A program made the position numbers and the translations under genes. This document shows positions 17,742-27,383 of a stretch of DNA of 64,000 bases, piece by piece. The notes below the pieces were generated by a model that was not told the DNA's origin, ran no database searches, and saw nothing but the letters and a program-made list of their open reading frames with translations. Numbering within the stretch: position 1 is the stretch's first letter; each line of letters begins with the position of its first letter. This DNA comes from Pseudomonas graminis (GTDB lineage: Bacteria; Pseudomonadota; Gammaproteobacteria; Pseudomonadales; Pseudomonadaceae). The stretch spans positions 248,001 to 312,000 of the forward strand of contig NZ_MDEN01000063.1 of assembly GCF_001705435.1 (NCBI RefSeq). The letters are read 5' to 3'.

Positions 17742-18818
17742 GTGACTGATCTCTACGAAAACCCGATGGGCCTGATGGGCTTTGAATTCATCGAATTCGC
17801 CTCGCCCACCCCGAACGTGCTGGAGCCGGTGTTCCAGATCATGGGCTTCACCAAAGTCGCCCACCACCGCTCCAAGAACGTGTCGCTCTACCGTCAGGGC
17901 GCGATCAACATCATCCTTAACAACGAGCCGAACAGCGAAGCGTCCTACTTCGCTGCGGAGCACGGTCCTTCCGTGTGCGGCATGGCCTTCCGGGTCAAGG
18001 ATTCGCAACTGGCCTACAAGCGCGCGCTGGAACTCGGCGCCCAGCCTGTGGAAATCGGCACCGGGCCGATGGAGCTTCGCCTGCCGGCAATCAAGGGCAT
18101 TGGCGGCGCGCCGTTGTACCTGATCGACCGTTTCGGTGAAGGCACCTCGATCTACGACATCGACTTCGTGTACCTCGAAGGCGTCGACCGTCACCCCAAG
18201 GGCGCCGGCCTGCAATTCATCGATCACCTGACGCACAACGTCTATCGCGGGCGGATGGCCTACTGGGCGAACTTCTACGAGAAGCTGTTCAACTTCCGCG
18301 AGCTGCGCTATTTCGACATCAAGGGCGAGTACACCGGCCTGACCTCGAAAGCGATGACCGCGCCGGACGGCATGATCCGCATCCCGCTGAACGAGGAATC
18401 CTCAAAGGGCGCCGGGCAGATCGAAGAGTTTTTGATGAAGTTCAATGGCGAGGGGATTCAGCACGTCGCGTTCTTCACCGAAAACCTGATCGACACCTGG
18501 GACCGGCTCAAGGCGCTGGGCATGCGCTTCATGACCCCGCCGCCGGACACCTACTACGAAATGCTCGAAGGCCGTCTGCCCAACCACGGCGAGCCCGAGC
18601 ATGAGCTGAAAGCGCGGGGGATCCTGCTGGATGGCAACTCCGAAGGCGGCAGTCAGCGTCTGCTGCTGCAGATCTTCTCGGAAACCCTGATGGGGCCGGT
18701 GTTCTTCGAATTCATCCAGCGCAAGGGCGACGATGGCTTCGGCGAGGGCAATTTCAAGGCGCTGTTTGAATCGATCGAGCGCGATCAAGTGCGCAGGGGA
18801 GTGTTGGCGGTGGATTGA
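17742..18818 (+). CDS. hpd: 4-hydroxyphenylpyruvate dioxygenase
   Basis: The 358-residue protein starts with GTG behind CAGGAGCAAG. The facial-triad iron ligands are H162 (IDHLTHNV), H241 (IQHVAFFT) and E323 (FFEFIQRKG). They correspond to H161, H240 and E322 of the P. fluorescens enzyme. It converts 4-hydroxyphenylpyruvate to homogentisate, the substrate of HmgA encoded 1.3 kb away. It lies 142 bases after maiA on the same strand, with only a weak CCCGCA/TGCGGG hairpin (17653-17667) between them. Co-transcription is likely. REPINs follow its stop codon. Confidence 0.96.
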   Translation: MTDLYENPMGLMGFEFIEFASPTPNVLEPVFQIMGFTKVAHHRSKNVSLYRQGAINIILNNEPNSEASYFAAEHGPSVCGMAFRVKDSQLAYKRALELGAQPVEIGTGPMELRLPAIKGIGGAPLYLIDRFGEGTSIYDIDFVYLEGVDRHPKGAGLQFIDHLTHNVYRGRMAYWANFYEKLFNFRELRYFDIKGEYTGLTSKAMTAPDGMIRIPLNEESSKGAGQIEEFLMKFNGEGIQHVAFFTENLIDTWDRLKALGMRFMTPPPDTYYEMLEGRLPNHGEPEHELKARGILLDGNSEGGSQRLLLQIFSETLMGPVFFEFIQRKGDDGFGEGNFKALFESIERDQVRRGVLAVD

Positions 18819-18853
18819 AGTACGCAGCCCGATTTGGTGCACGCGATATGTCT

Positions 18854-19196
18854 GTAGGACCGGCTTCAGCCGGGAAGAGGCAATTTGGACACCATCAGTT
18901 TTGTGGTGTGGCTGCCGACGTCTTCCCGGCTAAAGCCGGTCCCACTAGATGCACACGGTCCGTTAGTAGGACCGGCTTCAGCCGGGAAGGGGCCGGTTTG
19001 AACGCCATCAGTTTTGTGGCGTAACCGCCGACGCCTTCCCGGCTAAAGCCGGTCCTACAGTCGGGGGTCGCCGCTCATTTCTCTGGATGCATGCGATGTT
19101 TTAGTGGGACCGGCTTCAGCCGGGAAGGGGCCGGTTTGAACGCCATCAGTTTTGTGGTGTGGCCGCCGACGTCTTCCCGGCTAAAGCCGGTCCTAC
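18854..19196. repeat. Cluster of three REPINs between hpd and hmgR
   Basis: Three elements (18854-18945, 18966-19058, 19103-19196) each pair ACCGGCTTCAGCCGGG with the inverted CCCGGCTAAAGCCGGT around a spacer of roughly 45 bases. This is the usual Pseudomonas REP doublet. The second and third share the spacer ending in CAGTTTTGTGGYG. No gene lies in this 435-base gap. Confidence 0.92.
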
Positions 19197-19253
19197 ACGA
19201 GGAACGCGGTCCGTCAGTGGGAGCGCGGTCCTGCCCTTTGGGATCCTGACCAA

Positions 19254-20048
19254 TCACTCCAGCCGCGGCATTTCCCCACCCATCCGCGCGCTGATCGCCT
19301 GTGCCGTTTGCAGCAGTTTCTGCGCGGCCGTCGCCTGGCGCTGATCGGTAAACACCGACGCCGAACCCACCACCGTCACCACACCCACCAGCTTGTTGCC
19401 CATGGCAAACACCGGCGACGACACCGCGTTGACGCCGGCCATCAACATCCCGTGAATCTGATGCACCCCGGTGCTGCGGATTTCGTGGACGTGCCGATCG
19501 ATCTCCTTCAACTGCGCTGCATTCAACGAGGCCGATTCCGCCTCTCTCAACGCGGCGGTTTCGGTCGGCGGCAGAAAGGTGTCGAACACCAGCCCGGTGG
19601 ACGAACCGAGCAGCGGCAGCACCGAACCGATCTGCGTGACCAGGGTGACCGCCCCCAGCGACTGCTCGACGTACACCACCGTCGGGCCTTTGTTGCCCCA
19701 CACGGCCAGAAAGCAGGTTTCGTTGAGTTCGTCGCGCAGGGCGATCAGGGCCGGAGCAGAGGTCTTCAGCACATCCAGTTGGCTCAGTGCCGCCAGCCCG
19801 ACCTGCAAGGCGGAGCGCCCCAGCCGGTAATGGTTGCTGGCCGGGTCCTGTTCGGCAAAACCGCTGTCCACCAGCGCTTGCAGGTAGCGATGCACCTTGC
19901 TGGCCGGCATGCCGACGTATTCGGCGAGTTTCGACAGTGACGTGGCAGGCGCCAGTTCGGCCAGCGCCTTGAGGATGCCGACGCCGACCTCAGCCGACTG
20001 GACTTTCTGCTGGCGCGGCGCGGTGGCGGGGGTGGAATCGTCGGTCAT
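19254..20048 (-). CDS. hmgR: IclR-family repressor of homogentisate catabolism
   Basis: The 264-residue protein has an IclR winged helix near the N-terminus (LAELAPATSLSKLAEYVGMPASKVHRYLQALVDSGF, written here in pieces: SLSKLAEYVGM and SKVHRYLQALV). An IclR effector domain follows (NETCFLAVWGNKGPTVVYVE, AMGNKLVGVVTVVGSASVF). It is divergent from hmgA-fahA and should repress until homogentisate binds. The start at 20048 is the one that places the helix-turn-helix at the normal distance. The shared 25-base TTACG operator stands before hmgA and before maiA. Confidence 0.9.
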   Translation of the reverse strand: MTDDSTPATAPRQQKVQSAEVGVGILKALAELAPATSLSKLAEYVGMPASKVHRYLQALVDSGFAEQDPASNHYRLGRSALQVGLAALSQLDVLKTSAPALIALRDELNETCFLAVWGNKGPTVVYVEQSLGAVTLVTQIGSVLPLLGSSTGLVFDTFLPPTETAALREAESASLNAAQLKEIDRHVHEIRSTGVHQIHGMLMAGVNAVSSPVFAMGNKLVGVVTVVGSASVFTDQRQATAAQKLLQTAQAISARMGGEMPRLE

Positions 20049-20109
20049 GGAAGGGAGGCCCCCGGTCTGGAAAGGCTGCTTTATAGCTTGACCCTTCTGC
20101 AAACTCAAA

Positions 20110-20134
20110 TTACGTTATGCGTAACACGCTTACG
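20110..20134 (+). promoter_or_regulatory. Putative HmgR operator in front of hmgA-fahA
   Basis: TTACGTTATGCGTAA is followed after 5 bases by TTACG. It shares TTACG, TGCGTAA and CGCTTACG at identical spacing with the site at 16903-16927. It is placed between the divergent hmgR and hmgA. Confidence 0.78.
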
Positions 20135-20156
20135 ATAAAAACAATAAGAGGTCGTC

Positions 20157-21473
20157 ATGTCGACAGCACCCCGGTCCGAGTCCCTGCGCTACCAGTGCGG
20201 ATTCGGCAATCAATTCAGCAGCGAGGCGATGCCGGGCGGTTTGCCCCACGGGCAGAACTCGCCGCAGCGTCACCCGCTGGGCCTCTACGCCGAGCAATTC
20301 TCCGGGACCGCGTTCACCGTCCCCCGCGCCGAAGCCCGACGCTCCTGGCTCTATCGCATTCAACCCTCCGCCGCGCACCCTCGTTTTCAGCGCCTTGAGC
20401 GGCAGATCCCCGGTCAGCAGCAAGGCCCGGTCACACCCAATCGCCTGCGCTGGAATGCGTTCGACATCCCCGCCGAACCCACCGATTTCATCGACGGCCT
20501 GCATGCCCTGGCCAGCACCTCGTCTGCCGAACAGGCCGAGGGCGTAAGCGTCTACGTCTACACCGCCAACCGCTCCATGCAGCGCGCGTTCTTCAGCGCC
20601 GACGGCGAGTGGCTGATCGTCCCCCAACAGGGCCGATTGCGCATCACCACCGAGCTGGGCCTGCTCGACATTGAACCCCAGGAAATCGTCGTGCTGCCCC
20701 GTGGTTTGAAATTCAGCGTCGAGTTGCTCGACGGCACAGCGCGGGGCTATCTCTGCGAGAACCACGGCTGCCCCCTGCGCCTGCCGGACCTCGGGCCGAT
20801 CGGCAGCAACGGCCTGGCCAATCCCCGGGATTTCCAGGTGCCACATGCGCATTTTGAAGACAGCGCACAGCCCACTGTGCTGGTACAAAAGTTTCTTGGC
20901 GAGCTGTGGGCGACGCCGCTGGGTCATTCCCCCTTCGACGTCGTCGCGTGGCACGGCAACAATGTTCCGTACAAATACGACCTGCGCTTGTTCAACACCT
21001 TGGGCACCGTGAGTTACGACCACCCCGATCCGTCGATCTTCACCGTGCTGACCTCGCCGAGTGCGGTGGCGGGTCAGGCGAACATCGATTTCGTGATTTT
21101 CCCGCCGCGCTGGATGGTGGCGGAAAACACCTTCCGGCCACCGTGGTTCCACCGCAACCTGATGAACGAATTCATGGGGCTGATCGACGGTGCCTACGAC
21201 GCCAAGGCTGCAGGTTTCATGCCCGGCGGCGCGTCGCTGCACAACTGCATGAGCGCCCACGGCCCGGACAACGCCAGCGCCGAGAAGGCTATCGCCGCCG
21301 AGCTGACGCCGCACAAGATCGAGCAGACCATGGCCTTCATGTTCGAGACCGGCAAAGTTCTGCGCCCCAGCTATCACGCGCTGGAATGCCCACAGCTGCA
21401 AAGCGACTACGATGCCTGCTGGGATGGCATCGCCAGAACGTTCAAGCCTTTCGACACGGACAGCCAACGATGA
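20157..21473 (+). CDS. hmgA: Homogentisate 1,2-dioxygenase
   Basis: The 438-residue protein has the family N-terminus ([13 protein letters not shown]) and a cupin fold with iron ligands H332 and E338 ([10 protein letters not shown]) and H368 (MSAHGPD). These are one residue off H331, E337 and H367 recalled for P. putida. It opens the homogentisate ring to maleylacetoacetate. ATAAGAGG precedes the ATG. Its stop overlaps the fahA start (ATGA), so the two are translationally coupled. Confidence 0.97.
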   Translation: MSTAPRSESLRYQCGFGNQFSSEAMPGGLPHGQNSPQRHPLGLYAEQFSGTAFTVPRAEARRSWLYRIQPSAAHPRFQRLERQIPGQQQGPVTPNRLRWNAFDIPAEPTDFIDGLHALASTSSAEQAEGVSVYVYTANRSMQRAFFSADGEWLIVPQQGRLRITTELGLLDIEPQEIVVLPRGLKFSVELLDGTARGYLCENHGCPLRLPDLGPIGSNGLANPRDFQVPHAHFEDSAQPTVLVQKFLGELWATPLGHSPFDVVAWHGNNVPYKYDLRLFNTLGTVSYDHPDPSIFTVLTSPSAVAGQANIDFVIFPPRWMVAENTFRPPWFHRNLMNEFMGLIDGAYDAKAAGFMPGGASLHNCMSAHGPDNASAEKAIAAELTPHKIEQTMAFMFETGKVLRPSYHALECPQLQSDYDACWDGIARTFKPFDTDSQR

Positions 21474-22768
21474 GCACTCCACAGCATCCGCGCAGCTGGG
21501 TGACCAGCGCCAACGACCATCCTGATTTCCCCCTGCAAAACCTGCCCTTGGGCGTGTTCAGCCGCCCCGGTTTCGGCAAGCGCGGCGGCGTGGCCATCGG
21601 CGATTTCATTCTCGACCTGCAAACGGCCCTTGAGGCCAGCCTGTTCAATGGCGCCGCGCGGGTGGCTGTCGAAGCCGCCTGTCGCGGGCAGTTGAACGAC
21701 TTTTTCGCCTTGGGTGGTTCGTCGCGCCAGGCCCTGCGCAACGAATTGCTGCACTTGCTCGACGAAAAAACACTGCAGCGTGAACGCTTGCAGGCCATGG
21801 GGGATCGTCTGCTGGTGCCGATGAATGACTGCCAGATGCACATGCCTGCGCAGGTCGGCGACTACACCGATTTTTACGTCGGCATTCATCACGCGATGAA
21901 CGTCGGCAAGCTGTTCCGCCCGGACAATCCGCTGTTGCCGAACTACAAATACGTGCCGATCGCTTATCACGGCCGGGCGTCGACGCTGGGTGTGTCGGGG
22001 ATGCCGGTCAGGCGCCCCAGCGGACAGACCTTGAAGCCGGGTGCTGATACGCCTGATTTCGGGCCGAGCAAGCGCCTCGATTACGAACTGGAAGTGGGCG
22101 TGTGGATCGGGCAGGGCAACGAGGCCGGCGAGCCTGTCCCCATCGGCAAGGCGGGTGAGCACATCGCCGGTTTCTGCTTGCTGAACGACTGGTCGGCCCG
22201 GGACCTGCAGGCCTGGGAATACCAGCCGCTGGGGCCGTTTCTGTCGAAGAGTTTTGCCACCAGCATTTCGCCGTGGGTGGTCACGGCCGAGGCGCTGGCG
22301 CCGTTTCGTGCGGCCCAACCGACGCGTCCCGAGGGTGACCCGCAGCCGATGGCTTATCTGTTCGACGAGCAGGATCAGGCCGGGGGCGCGCTGGACATCG
22401 AGCTGGAAGTGCTGCTGCTTACCGCGCGGATGAAAGAGCAGGGCGTCGCGCCGCAACGGTTGGCCCTGAGCAACACGCTGAACATGTACTGGACCGTCGC
22501 GCAGATGGTGGCCCACCACAGCGTCAACGGCTGCAAGCTGCAAGCGGGCGATCTTTTCGGCACCGGCACCTTGTCAGGCCCGCAACCCGGTCAGCTCGGC
22601 AGCTTGCTGGAAATGACCGAAGGCGGAAAACGCGCCGTCGAATTGTCCAACGGCGAGACGCGGACCTTCCTGCAAGCGGGCGATGAGGTGATCCTCAAAG
22701 CGCGCTGCCGCAAGGACGGTGAAGTGAGTATCGGGTTTGGCGAATGCCGTGGGGTGGTGGTGGGCTAA
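21470..22768 (+). CDS. fahA: Fumarylacetoacetase
   Basis: The 432-residue protein has an N-terminal SH3-like domain and a catalytic domain with [32 protein letters not shown] and [19 protein letters not shown]. These contain the Asp/Glu metal ligands and the catalytic His of the family. It hydrolyses fumarylacetoacetate to fumarate and acetoacetate, the last step of the pathway. The start at 21470 overlaps the hmgA stop by four bases. maiA, which supplies the substrate, is encoded elsewhere in the window. A REPIN tandem array begins 50 bases after the stop. Confidence 0.96.
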   Translation: MSTPQHPRSWVTSANDHPDFPLQNLPLGVFSRPGFGKRGGVAIGDFILDLQTALEASLFNGAARVAVEAACRGQLNDFFALGGSSRQALRNELLHLLDEKTLQRERLQAMGDRLLVPMNDCQMHMPAQVGDYTDFYVGIHHAMNVGKLFRPDNPLLPNYKYVPIAYHGRASTLGVSGMPVRRPSGQTLKPGADTPDFGPSKRLDYELEVGVWIGQGNEAGEPVPIGKAGEHIAGFCLLNDWSARDLQAWEYQPLGPFLSKSFATSISPWVVTAEALAPFRAAQPTRPEGDPQPMAYLFDEQDQAGGALDIELEVLLLTARMKEQGVAPQRLALSNTLNMYWTVAQMVAHHSVNGCKLQAGDLFGTGTLSGPQPGQLGSLLEMTEGGKRAVELSNGETRTFLQAGDEVILKARCRKDGEVSIGFGECRGVVVG

Positions 22769-22818
22769 AGCCAGTCCACTGGCACAGCGCATGCTCTGAG
22801 TAGGACCACGCACTTTTA

Positions 22819-23316
22819 GTGGGACCGGCTTCAGCCGGGAAAGCGTCATGCGTGACACCCCGTAATTGATGGCGTCCACATGGGCGTCTTCCCGGCTAAA
22901 GCCAGTCCTACGGTCGAGGTCACCGCCAATTTCTCTGGACGCATGGGATGTTAGTAGGACCGGCTTCAGCCGGGAAAGCGTCATGCGTGACACCCCGTAA
23001 TTGATGGCGTCCACATGGGCGTCTTCCCGGCTAAAGCCAGTCCTACGGTCGAGGTCACCGCCAATTTCTCTGGACGCATGGGATGTTAGTAGGACCGGCT
23101 TCAGCCGGGAAAGCGTCATGCGTGACACCCCGTAATTGATGGCGTCCACATGGGCGTCTTCCCGGCTAAAGCCAGTCCTACGGTCGAGGTCACCGCCGAT
23201 TTCTCTGGACGCATGGGATGTTTCGTAGGACCGGCTTCAGCCGGGAAGAGGCCAGTGTGTGCAGCTCAGATTTGCGGTGTGGCGCCCGACGTCTTCCCGG
23301 CTAAAGCCAGTCCTAC
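22819..23316. repeat. REPIN tandem array with 135-bp period
   Basis: Four REPINs start at 22819, 22954, 23089 and 23225. The first three, with their linkers, repeat almost perfectly every 135 bases: same inner spacer GCGTCATGCGTGACACCCCG and same outer linker with TTTCTCTGGACGCATGGGAT. The fourth has a different inner spacer. The array fills the gap between convergent fahA and the D-aminoacylase gene. Confidence 0.93.
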
Positions 23317-23320
23317 AGAA

Positions 23321-24778
23321 TCAACCAAACCCACCCACCAACGACCCACTGCGCGGCAAGAACCTCCCTTGCCGTTCCCCCTGCGGTTTGCCTTCGGCGT
23401 AGCTCAAATGCCCGTTCACCCACACCGCATCAATCCCCTCGGCAGCGCGCTTGGGTTCTTTGAAATCCGCCACATCGCGCACGGTTTCGGCGTTGAACAA
23501 CACCAGATCCGCGCAATACCCTTCGCGCACGAATCCGCGATCATGCAGCCCGAAGCGTGTGGCGGTCAGTCCGGTCATCTTGTGCACAGCGGTGTGGAGC
23601 GGAAAAAGCCCCAGATCCCGACTGAAATGCCCGAGCACCCGGGGAAACGCACCCCACAGGCGCGGGTGCGGGAACGGGTCTTCCGGCAGACCGTCCGAAC
23701 CGATCATCGACAGCGGGTGCTTCATGATCCGCTGCACGTCGTTCTCGTCCATGCCGTAATACACGGCGCCAGCAGGTTGCAGTTTTCGTGCGGCCTCCAC
23801 CAGCGACAGGCCCCAGTCGGCGGCGATGTCCTTCAGCTCGCGGCCGCCCTGGTCCGGGTGCGGCGTCGACCAGGTGATGGTGATCGGGAACGCATCTGTC
23901 ACCTGCTTTAAATCCAGCGTTGAAGAGCTGGCCGCATAGGGATAGCAATCGCAGCCCACCGGGTGGCTCAGCGCGGCGTTTTCCAGGGACGCCAGCAGCT
24001 GCGGACTGCGGCCCCAGTTGCCGGCGCCCGCGCATTTCATGTGGGAAATAACCACCGGTGATCGGGCGTGACGGCCGATCGCGAACGCCTCGTCCATGGC
24101 CTCCAGCACCGGCTCGAACTCACTGCGCAGATGGGTCGTGTACACCGCGCCGAACGCCGTGAGCTCCTCGGCCAGCTGCTTGACTTCGTCGGTCTCGGCC
24201 GAGTAAGCCGAGGCGTAGGCCAGACCGGTGGACAGGCCCAGCGCGCCGTCCGCCAGGCTGTCGCGCAATTGCCCGCGCATGGCGCTGATTTCATCAGCGC
24301 GCGCCGTTCGAAAAAGATCGTCCATGTGATTGCTGCGCAGCGCAGTATGGCCGATCAGCGCCGCCACATTGACCGCCGGCCGCGCCGCATCCACCGCGTT
24401 GCGGTAGTCGATGAAGCGCGGATAAACGAACGCGGCGGTGGGGCCCAGGAGGTTCATCGGGTCCGGCGGATCGCCCGCGAGCGTTACCGGCGAGGCGCTG
24501 ATGCCGCAGTTGCCGACGATCACCGTGGTCACGCCCTGGGTGATCTTCGGCAGCATCGCCGGCTGGCGAATCACCACGGTGTCGTCGTGGGTGTGCACGT
24601 CGATGAAACCCGGGGCCAGCACGCGGCCGGCGGCGTTGATTTCTTCGCGGGCGGAGACGTCGCGGAGGTCACCAATGCGCTGAATGCGGCGGTCGCAGAT
24701 GGCCACATCGGCGCGGTAACCGGGGGCATCGCTGCCGTCGATCACCAGCGCGTCGCGAATGATCAGGTCGTAAAGCAT
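23321..24778 (-). CDS. N-acyl-D-amino-acid deacylase (D-aminoacylase)
   Basis: The 485-residue amidohydrolase has the metal-binding motif GFIDVHTHDD near residue 60. IVGNCGISASP, TTHLRSE and VISHMKCAG follow, and late in the protein SMIGSDGLP carries the catalytic Asp. These are the D-aminoacylase pattern in the urease-like superfamily. It should release free D-amino acids from N-acyl-D-amino acids. The start at 24778 follows CTTGGAGACTG and lies 4 bases past the RpiR stop. The gene is thus the last of a permease-regulator-enzyme operon. Confidence 0.88.
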   Translation of the reverse strand: MLYDLIIRDALVIDGSDAPGYRADVAICDRRIQRIGDLRDVSAREEINAAGRVLAPGFIDVHTHDDTVVIRQPAMLPKITQGVTTVIVGNCGISASPVTLAGDPPDPMNLLGPTAAFVYPRFIDYRNAVDAARPAVNVAALIGHTALRSNHMDDLFRTARADEISAMRGQLRDSLADGALGLSTGLAYASAYSAETDEVKQLAEELTAFGAVYTTHLRSEFEPVLEAMDEAFAIGRHARSPVVISHMKCAGAGNWGRSPQLLASLENAALSHPVGCDCYPYAASSSTLDLKQVTDAFPITITWSTPHPDQGGRELKDIAADWGLSLVEAARKLQPAGAVYYGMDENDVQRIMKHPLSMIGSDGLPEDPFPHPRLWGAFPRVLGHFSRDLGLFPLHTAVHKMTGLTATRFGLHDRGFVREGYCADLVLFNAETVRDVADFKEPKRAAEGIDAVWVNGHLSYAEGKPQGERQGRFLPRSGSLVGGFG

Positions 24779-24782
24779 GGGG

Positions 24783-25643
24783 TCAGTCTCCAAGGGGCAG
24801 GCCGTCGTCGCCGCCGCGGTAGTCATCCAGCGCGAGTTTGATCCGTCGCAGCCGTTCGCGGTTGGCGTCGGGCGCCGTCAGCGCCAGTTCGGTGGCCAGC
24901 ACGTCGATGGTCAGCAGCATGCCGTAGCGCGCGGCGGTGGGTTTGTAGATGAAATGGGTTTCGGCGATCTGCAGCGGCAGCAGGACATCCGCCCGTTCCG
25001 CCAGCGGTGAGCCGGGCAGGGTGATGGCGAGAATCTTCGCGCCATAGCTGCGGGCCAGGTCCACTGCGTCGAGCAGTTCAGGGGTGCGCCCGCTCAGTGA
25101 GCAGACAATGACGCAGTGCTCGGGGCCAAGGGTTGCGGCGATCAGGCGCATCATCACCGGGTCGCGGCTGGCGGCAATCGGGTAGCCGAGGCGCACCAGA
25201 CGGGTCTGCAGTTCTTCGCTGCACAGGCTGGACGCGCCGCCCATGCCGAAGCTGTGAATCATCCGCGCTGGCGTCAGCAGAGCCACCGCCGCCTGGAAGC
25301 GCGACTCATCGAAACCGGCCAGATGCTGGCGCAGGGTGGACTCGATGTCGCCGACGATCTGGGTGAAAAACGCCGACTGTTCCGGCGCCTGCTCCGGGGT
25401 GAGGAAGCGGTTGCCCACGGCGCTGGCCTGGGCCAGTTGCAGGCGCAGGTCGCGCAGGTCCTTGCAGCCCACCGTGCGGGCGAAGCGTGACAGCGTGGCG
25501 CTGCTGACCTCGGCACGGGCGGCGAGGTCGTCGAGGCTGGCGCTGGCGGCAAAGGCCACGTCGCTGAGCACCAGCCTGGCGATGCGGCCTTCCCCGGCGC
25601 TGAAAGAGTCCTGACGGGCGCGGATCTGGTAAAGAATGTCCAC
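24783..25643 (-). CDS. MurR/RpiR-family regulator
   Basis: The 286-residue protein has an N-terminal HTH_6 domain (LDDLAARAEVSSATLSRFARTVG, in parts: LAARAEVSSATLSRFAR). A C-terminal SIS sugar-phosphate-type domain follows (IHSFGMGGASSLCSEELQTR, VIVCSLSGRTPELLDAVDLAR). It lies between a GntP-type permease and a D-aminoacylase, so it probably controls this operon in response to an intermediate. SIS domains often sense phosphosugars, which would be odd for D-amino-acid use. The true effector is open. Paired ATGAAAATTAA sequences upstream of the operon are candidate sites. Confidence 0.85.
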   Translation of the reverse strand: MDILYQIRARQDSFSAGEGRIARLVLSDVAFAASASLDDLAARAEVSSATLSRFARTVGCKDLRDLRLQLAQASAVGNRFLTPEQAPEQSAFFTQIVGDIESTLRQHLAGFDESRFQAAVALLTPARMIHSFGMGGASSLCSEELQTRLVRLGYPIAASRDPVMMRLIAATLGPEHCVIVCSLSGRTPELLDAVDLARSYGAKILAITLPGSPLAERADVLLPLQIAETHFIYKPTAARYGMLLTIDVLATELALTAPDANRERLRRIKLALDDYRGGDDGLPLGD

Positions 25644-26993
25644 TCAGATCACCTGCGCCAGCCCGAGGGTCAGGACGAAAGCAATCACCGATATCAGCGT
25701 TTCCAGCACCGTCCAGGTTTTGAAAGTCTGTGCCACGGTCATGTTGAAATACTCCTTGATCAGCCAGAACCCGCCGTCGTTGACGTGGGAAAAAATCACC
25801 GAGCCCGCGCCGGTTGCCAGCACCAGCAACTCCGGATGGGGATAGCCCAGACCCAGCGCGACGGGGGCGACGATGCCGGACGCGGTGGTCATTGCCACGG
25901 TGGCCGAGCCGGTGGCGACGCGCATCAGTGCGGCGAACAGCCAGCCCATCAACAGCGGCGACAGATGCCAGTCCTGCGCCAGACCGACAATCTCGTTGGT
26001 CACGCCGCTGTCGACCAGAATCCGGTTCAGACCGCCGCCGGCGCCCACCAGCAACGTAATGCTGGCCGTTGGTGCCAGGCACTCCTGGGTGAATTTCAGG
26101 ATCGAATCCCGGGAGAAGCCCTGGGCGATGCCCAAGGTCCAGAAGCTTAGTAACGTGGCCAGCAGCAGCGCGATCACCGAGTTGCCGATGAACAGCAGGA
26201 AGCTGTTGAAGCCGCTGCCCGGCGTGGCAATCAGGTTGGCCCAGCCACCCAGCAGCATCAGTACGACCGGCAGCAGAATGGTCGCCATGGTGATGCCGAA
26301 GCTTGGCAGTTGGGCGCGGGGTTCGCGGTCGAGAAATTGTTTGGCCAGCGGGTTTTCATCGGGCAAGTGAATGTGCGGCACGATGAAGCGCGCGTAGATC
26401 GGGCCGGCAATGATCGCGGTGGGGATGCCGATGAGGATGGCGTAGAACAGGGTCTGGCCGACCGACGCCTGATAGGCCTGCACCGCCAGCATCGCGGCCG
26501 GGTGCGGCGGTACCAGGGCGTGGACCACCGAGAGGCCGGCGACCATGGGCAGCCCGACCATCAGAATCGACACGCCGACCCGACGTGCGACGGTGAAAGC
26601 GATGGGCACCAACAGCACGAAACCGACTTCGAAAAACAGCGGCAGCCCCACGAGAAAGGCGATGCAGACCATCGCCCAGTGCGCGTTGCGCTCGCCGAAG
26701 CGGTCGATCAAGGTGCGCGCCACCTGCTCGGCGCCACCGGATTCGGCCATCATCTTGCCGAGCATGGTGCCCAGCGCCACAACCAGCGCGATGTGCCCCA
26801 GCGTCTTGCCGACCCCGCCCTCATAGGACGCAACGACGGCATTGGCCGGCATCCCGGCGACCAGGGCGAGGCCGACGGACACCAGGGTGATGACGATAAA
26901 CGGATTGAGACGAAACCGCGCGATAAGCACGATCAAGGCGATGATCGCGACGGCGGCATAGACCAACAGAGACAGGCCGGTTGACGGAGGCAT
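25644..26993 (-). CDS. GntP-family permease, D-amino-acid operon paralogue
   Basis: The 449-residue polytopic protein is of the same family as the gluconate permease at 5927-7279. It keeps HALVPPHPAAMLAVQAYQ, RVATGSATVAMTTASG and ATGAGSVIFSHVNDGGFW. AAGGAATCC precedes the ATG. It heads an operon with an RpiR regulator and a D-aminoacylase, so its cargo is more likely an acylated or D-amino acid than gluconate. GntP-family members such as DsdX carry D-serine, which fits. Cargo assignment is inference. Confidence 0.85.
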   Translation of the reverse strand: MPPSTGLSLLVYAAVAIIALIVLIARFRLNPFIVITLVSVGLALVAGMPANAVVASYEGGVGKTLGHIALVVALGTMLGKMMAESGGAEQVARTLIDRFGERNAHWAMVCIAFLVGLPLFFEVGFVLLVPIAFTVARRVGVSILMVGLPMVAGLSVVHALVPPHPAAMLAVQAYQASVGQTLFYAILIGIPTAIIAGPIYARFIVPHIHLPDENPLAKQFLDREPRAQLPSFGITMATILLPVVLMLLGGWANLIATPGSGFNSFLLFIGNSVIALLLATLLSFWTLGIAQGFSRDSILKFTQECLAPTASITLLVGAGGGLNRILVDSGVTNEIVGLAQDWHLSPLLMGWLFAALMRVATGSATVAMTTASGIVAPVALGLGYPHPELLVLATGAGSVIFSHVNDGGFWLIKEYFNMTVAQTFKTWTVLETLISVIAFVLTLGLAQVI

Positions 26994-27383
26994 GCAACGG
27001 ATTCCTTGCTGAGGATGAGGAGGTCAGGGCTTGGGCGGCGGCGGGGCTGAGCCTGTCGAGCTGAAACAGGGCAGGACTCCCCCGCGCAGTGGCGTTAACC
27101 GGTGCGCAGCCAGGCGGTGAAAACGATCTCGGCAGTGGGTGTTGCAAGCGCCATCAGCGGCGAAAGAAGAACAGGGGCGGGACGATCACAGGCAGTCATT
27201 ATTGTTATCTCTGATTTCGTGATGAAAATTAAATTACACGAAACAGGATAAAAATATCAATTAATGAAAATTAATTTCTCCTTGAGCCTTGCCTTGTAAC
27301 GCATCTCAGTCACGCAGGTCTCAAGGCGCGCCCCGGATTTCCCGGTCGCTGCAACCCATTAGTGGCAGCGTGTAGCGGCCAAG
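26994..27383. other. Intergenic region before the permease operon
   Basis: This 390-base gap has an AT-rich core (about 27200-27290) with a direct repeat ATGAAAATTAA at 27222 and 27264, 42 bases apart. The second copy extends to ATGAAAATTAATTTC, which is close to a palindrome. This should be the promoter-operator of the minus-strand operon. No gene is seen. Confidence 0.5.
27222..27277 (-). promoter_or_regulatory. Candidate RpiR operator pair
   Basis: ATGAAAATTAAATT (27222-27235) and ATGAAAATTAATTT (27264-27277) are spaced four helical turns apart, upstream of the permease-rpiR-deacylase operon. Confidence 0.45.

Noticed and set aside
20906..21469. Long in-frame extension of fahA back into hmgA
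   Set aside because: It overlaps hmgA in another frame and has arginine-rich shadow sequence; the ATGA overlap at 21470 is the real start.
22574..23149. Minus-strand open frame of 191 codons with internal protein repeats
   Set aside because: It runs across the REPIN tandem array and the end of fahA; the repeated protein blocks are the translated REPINs.
22819..23316. CRISPR-like appearance of the regular repeats
   Set aside because: The period is 135 bases, the 'spacers' are identical, and each unit is a REPIN doublet. No cas gene is present.
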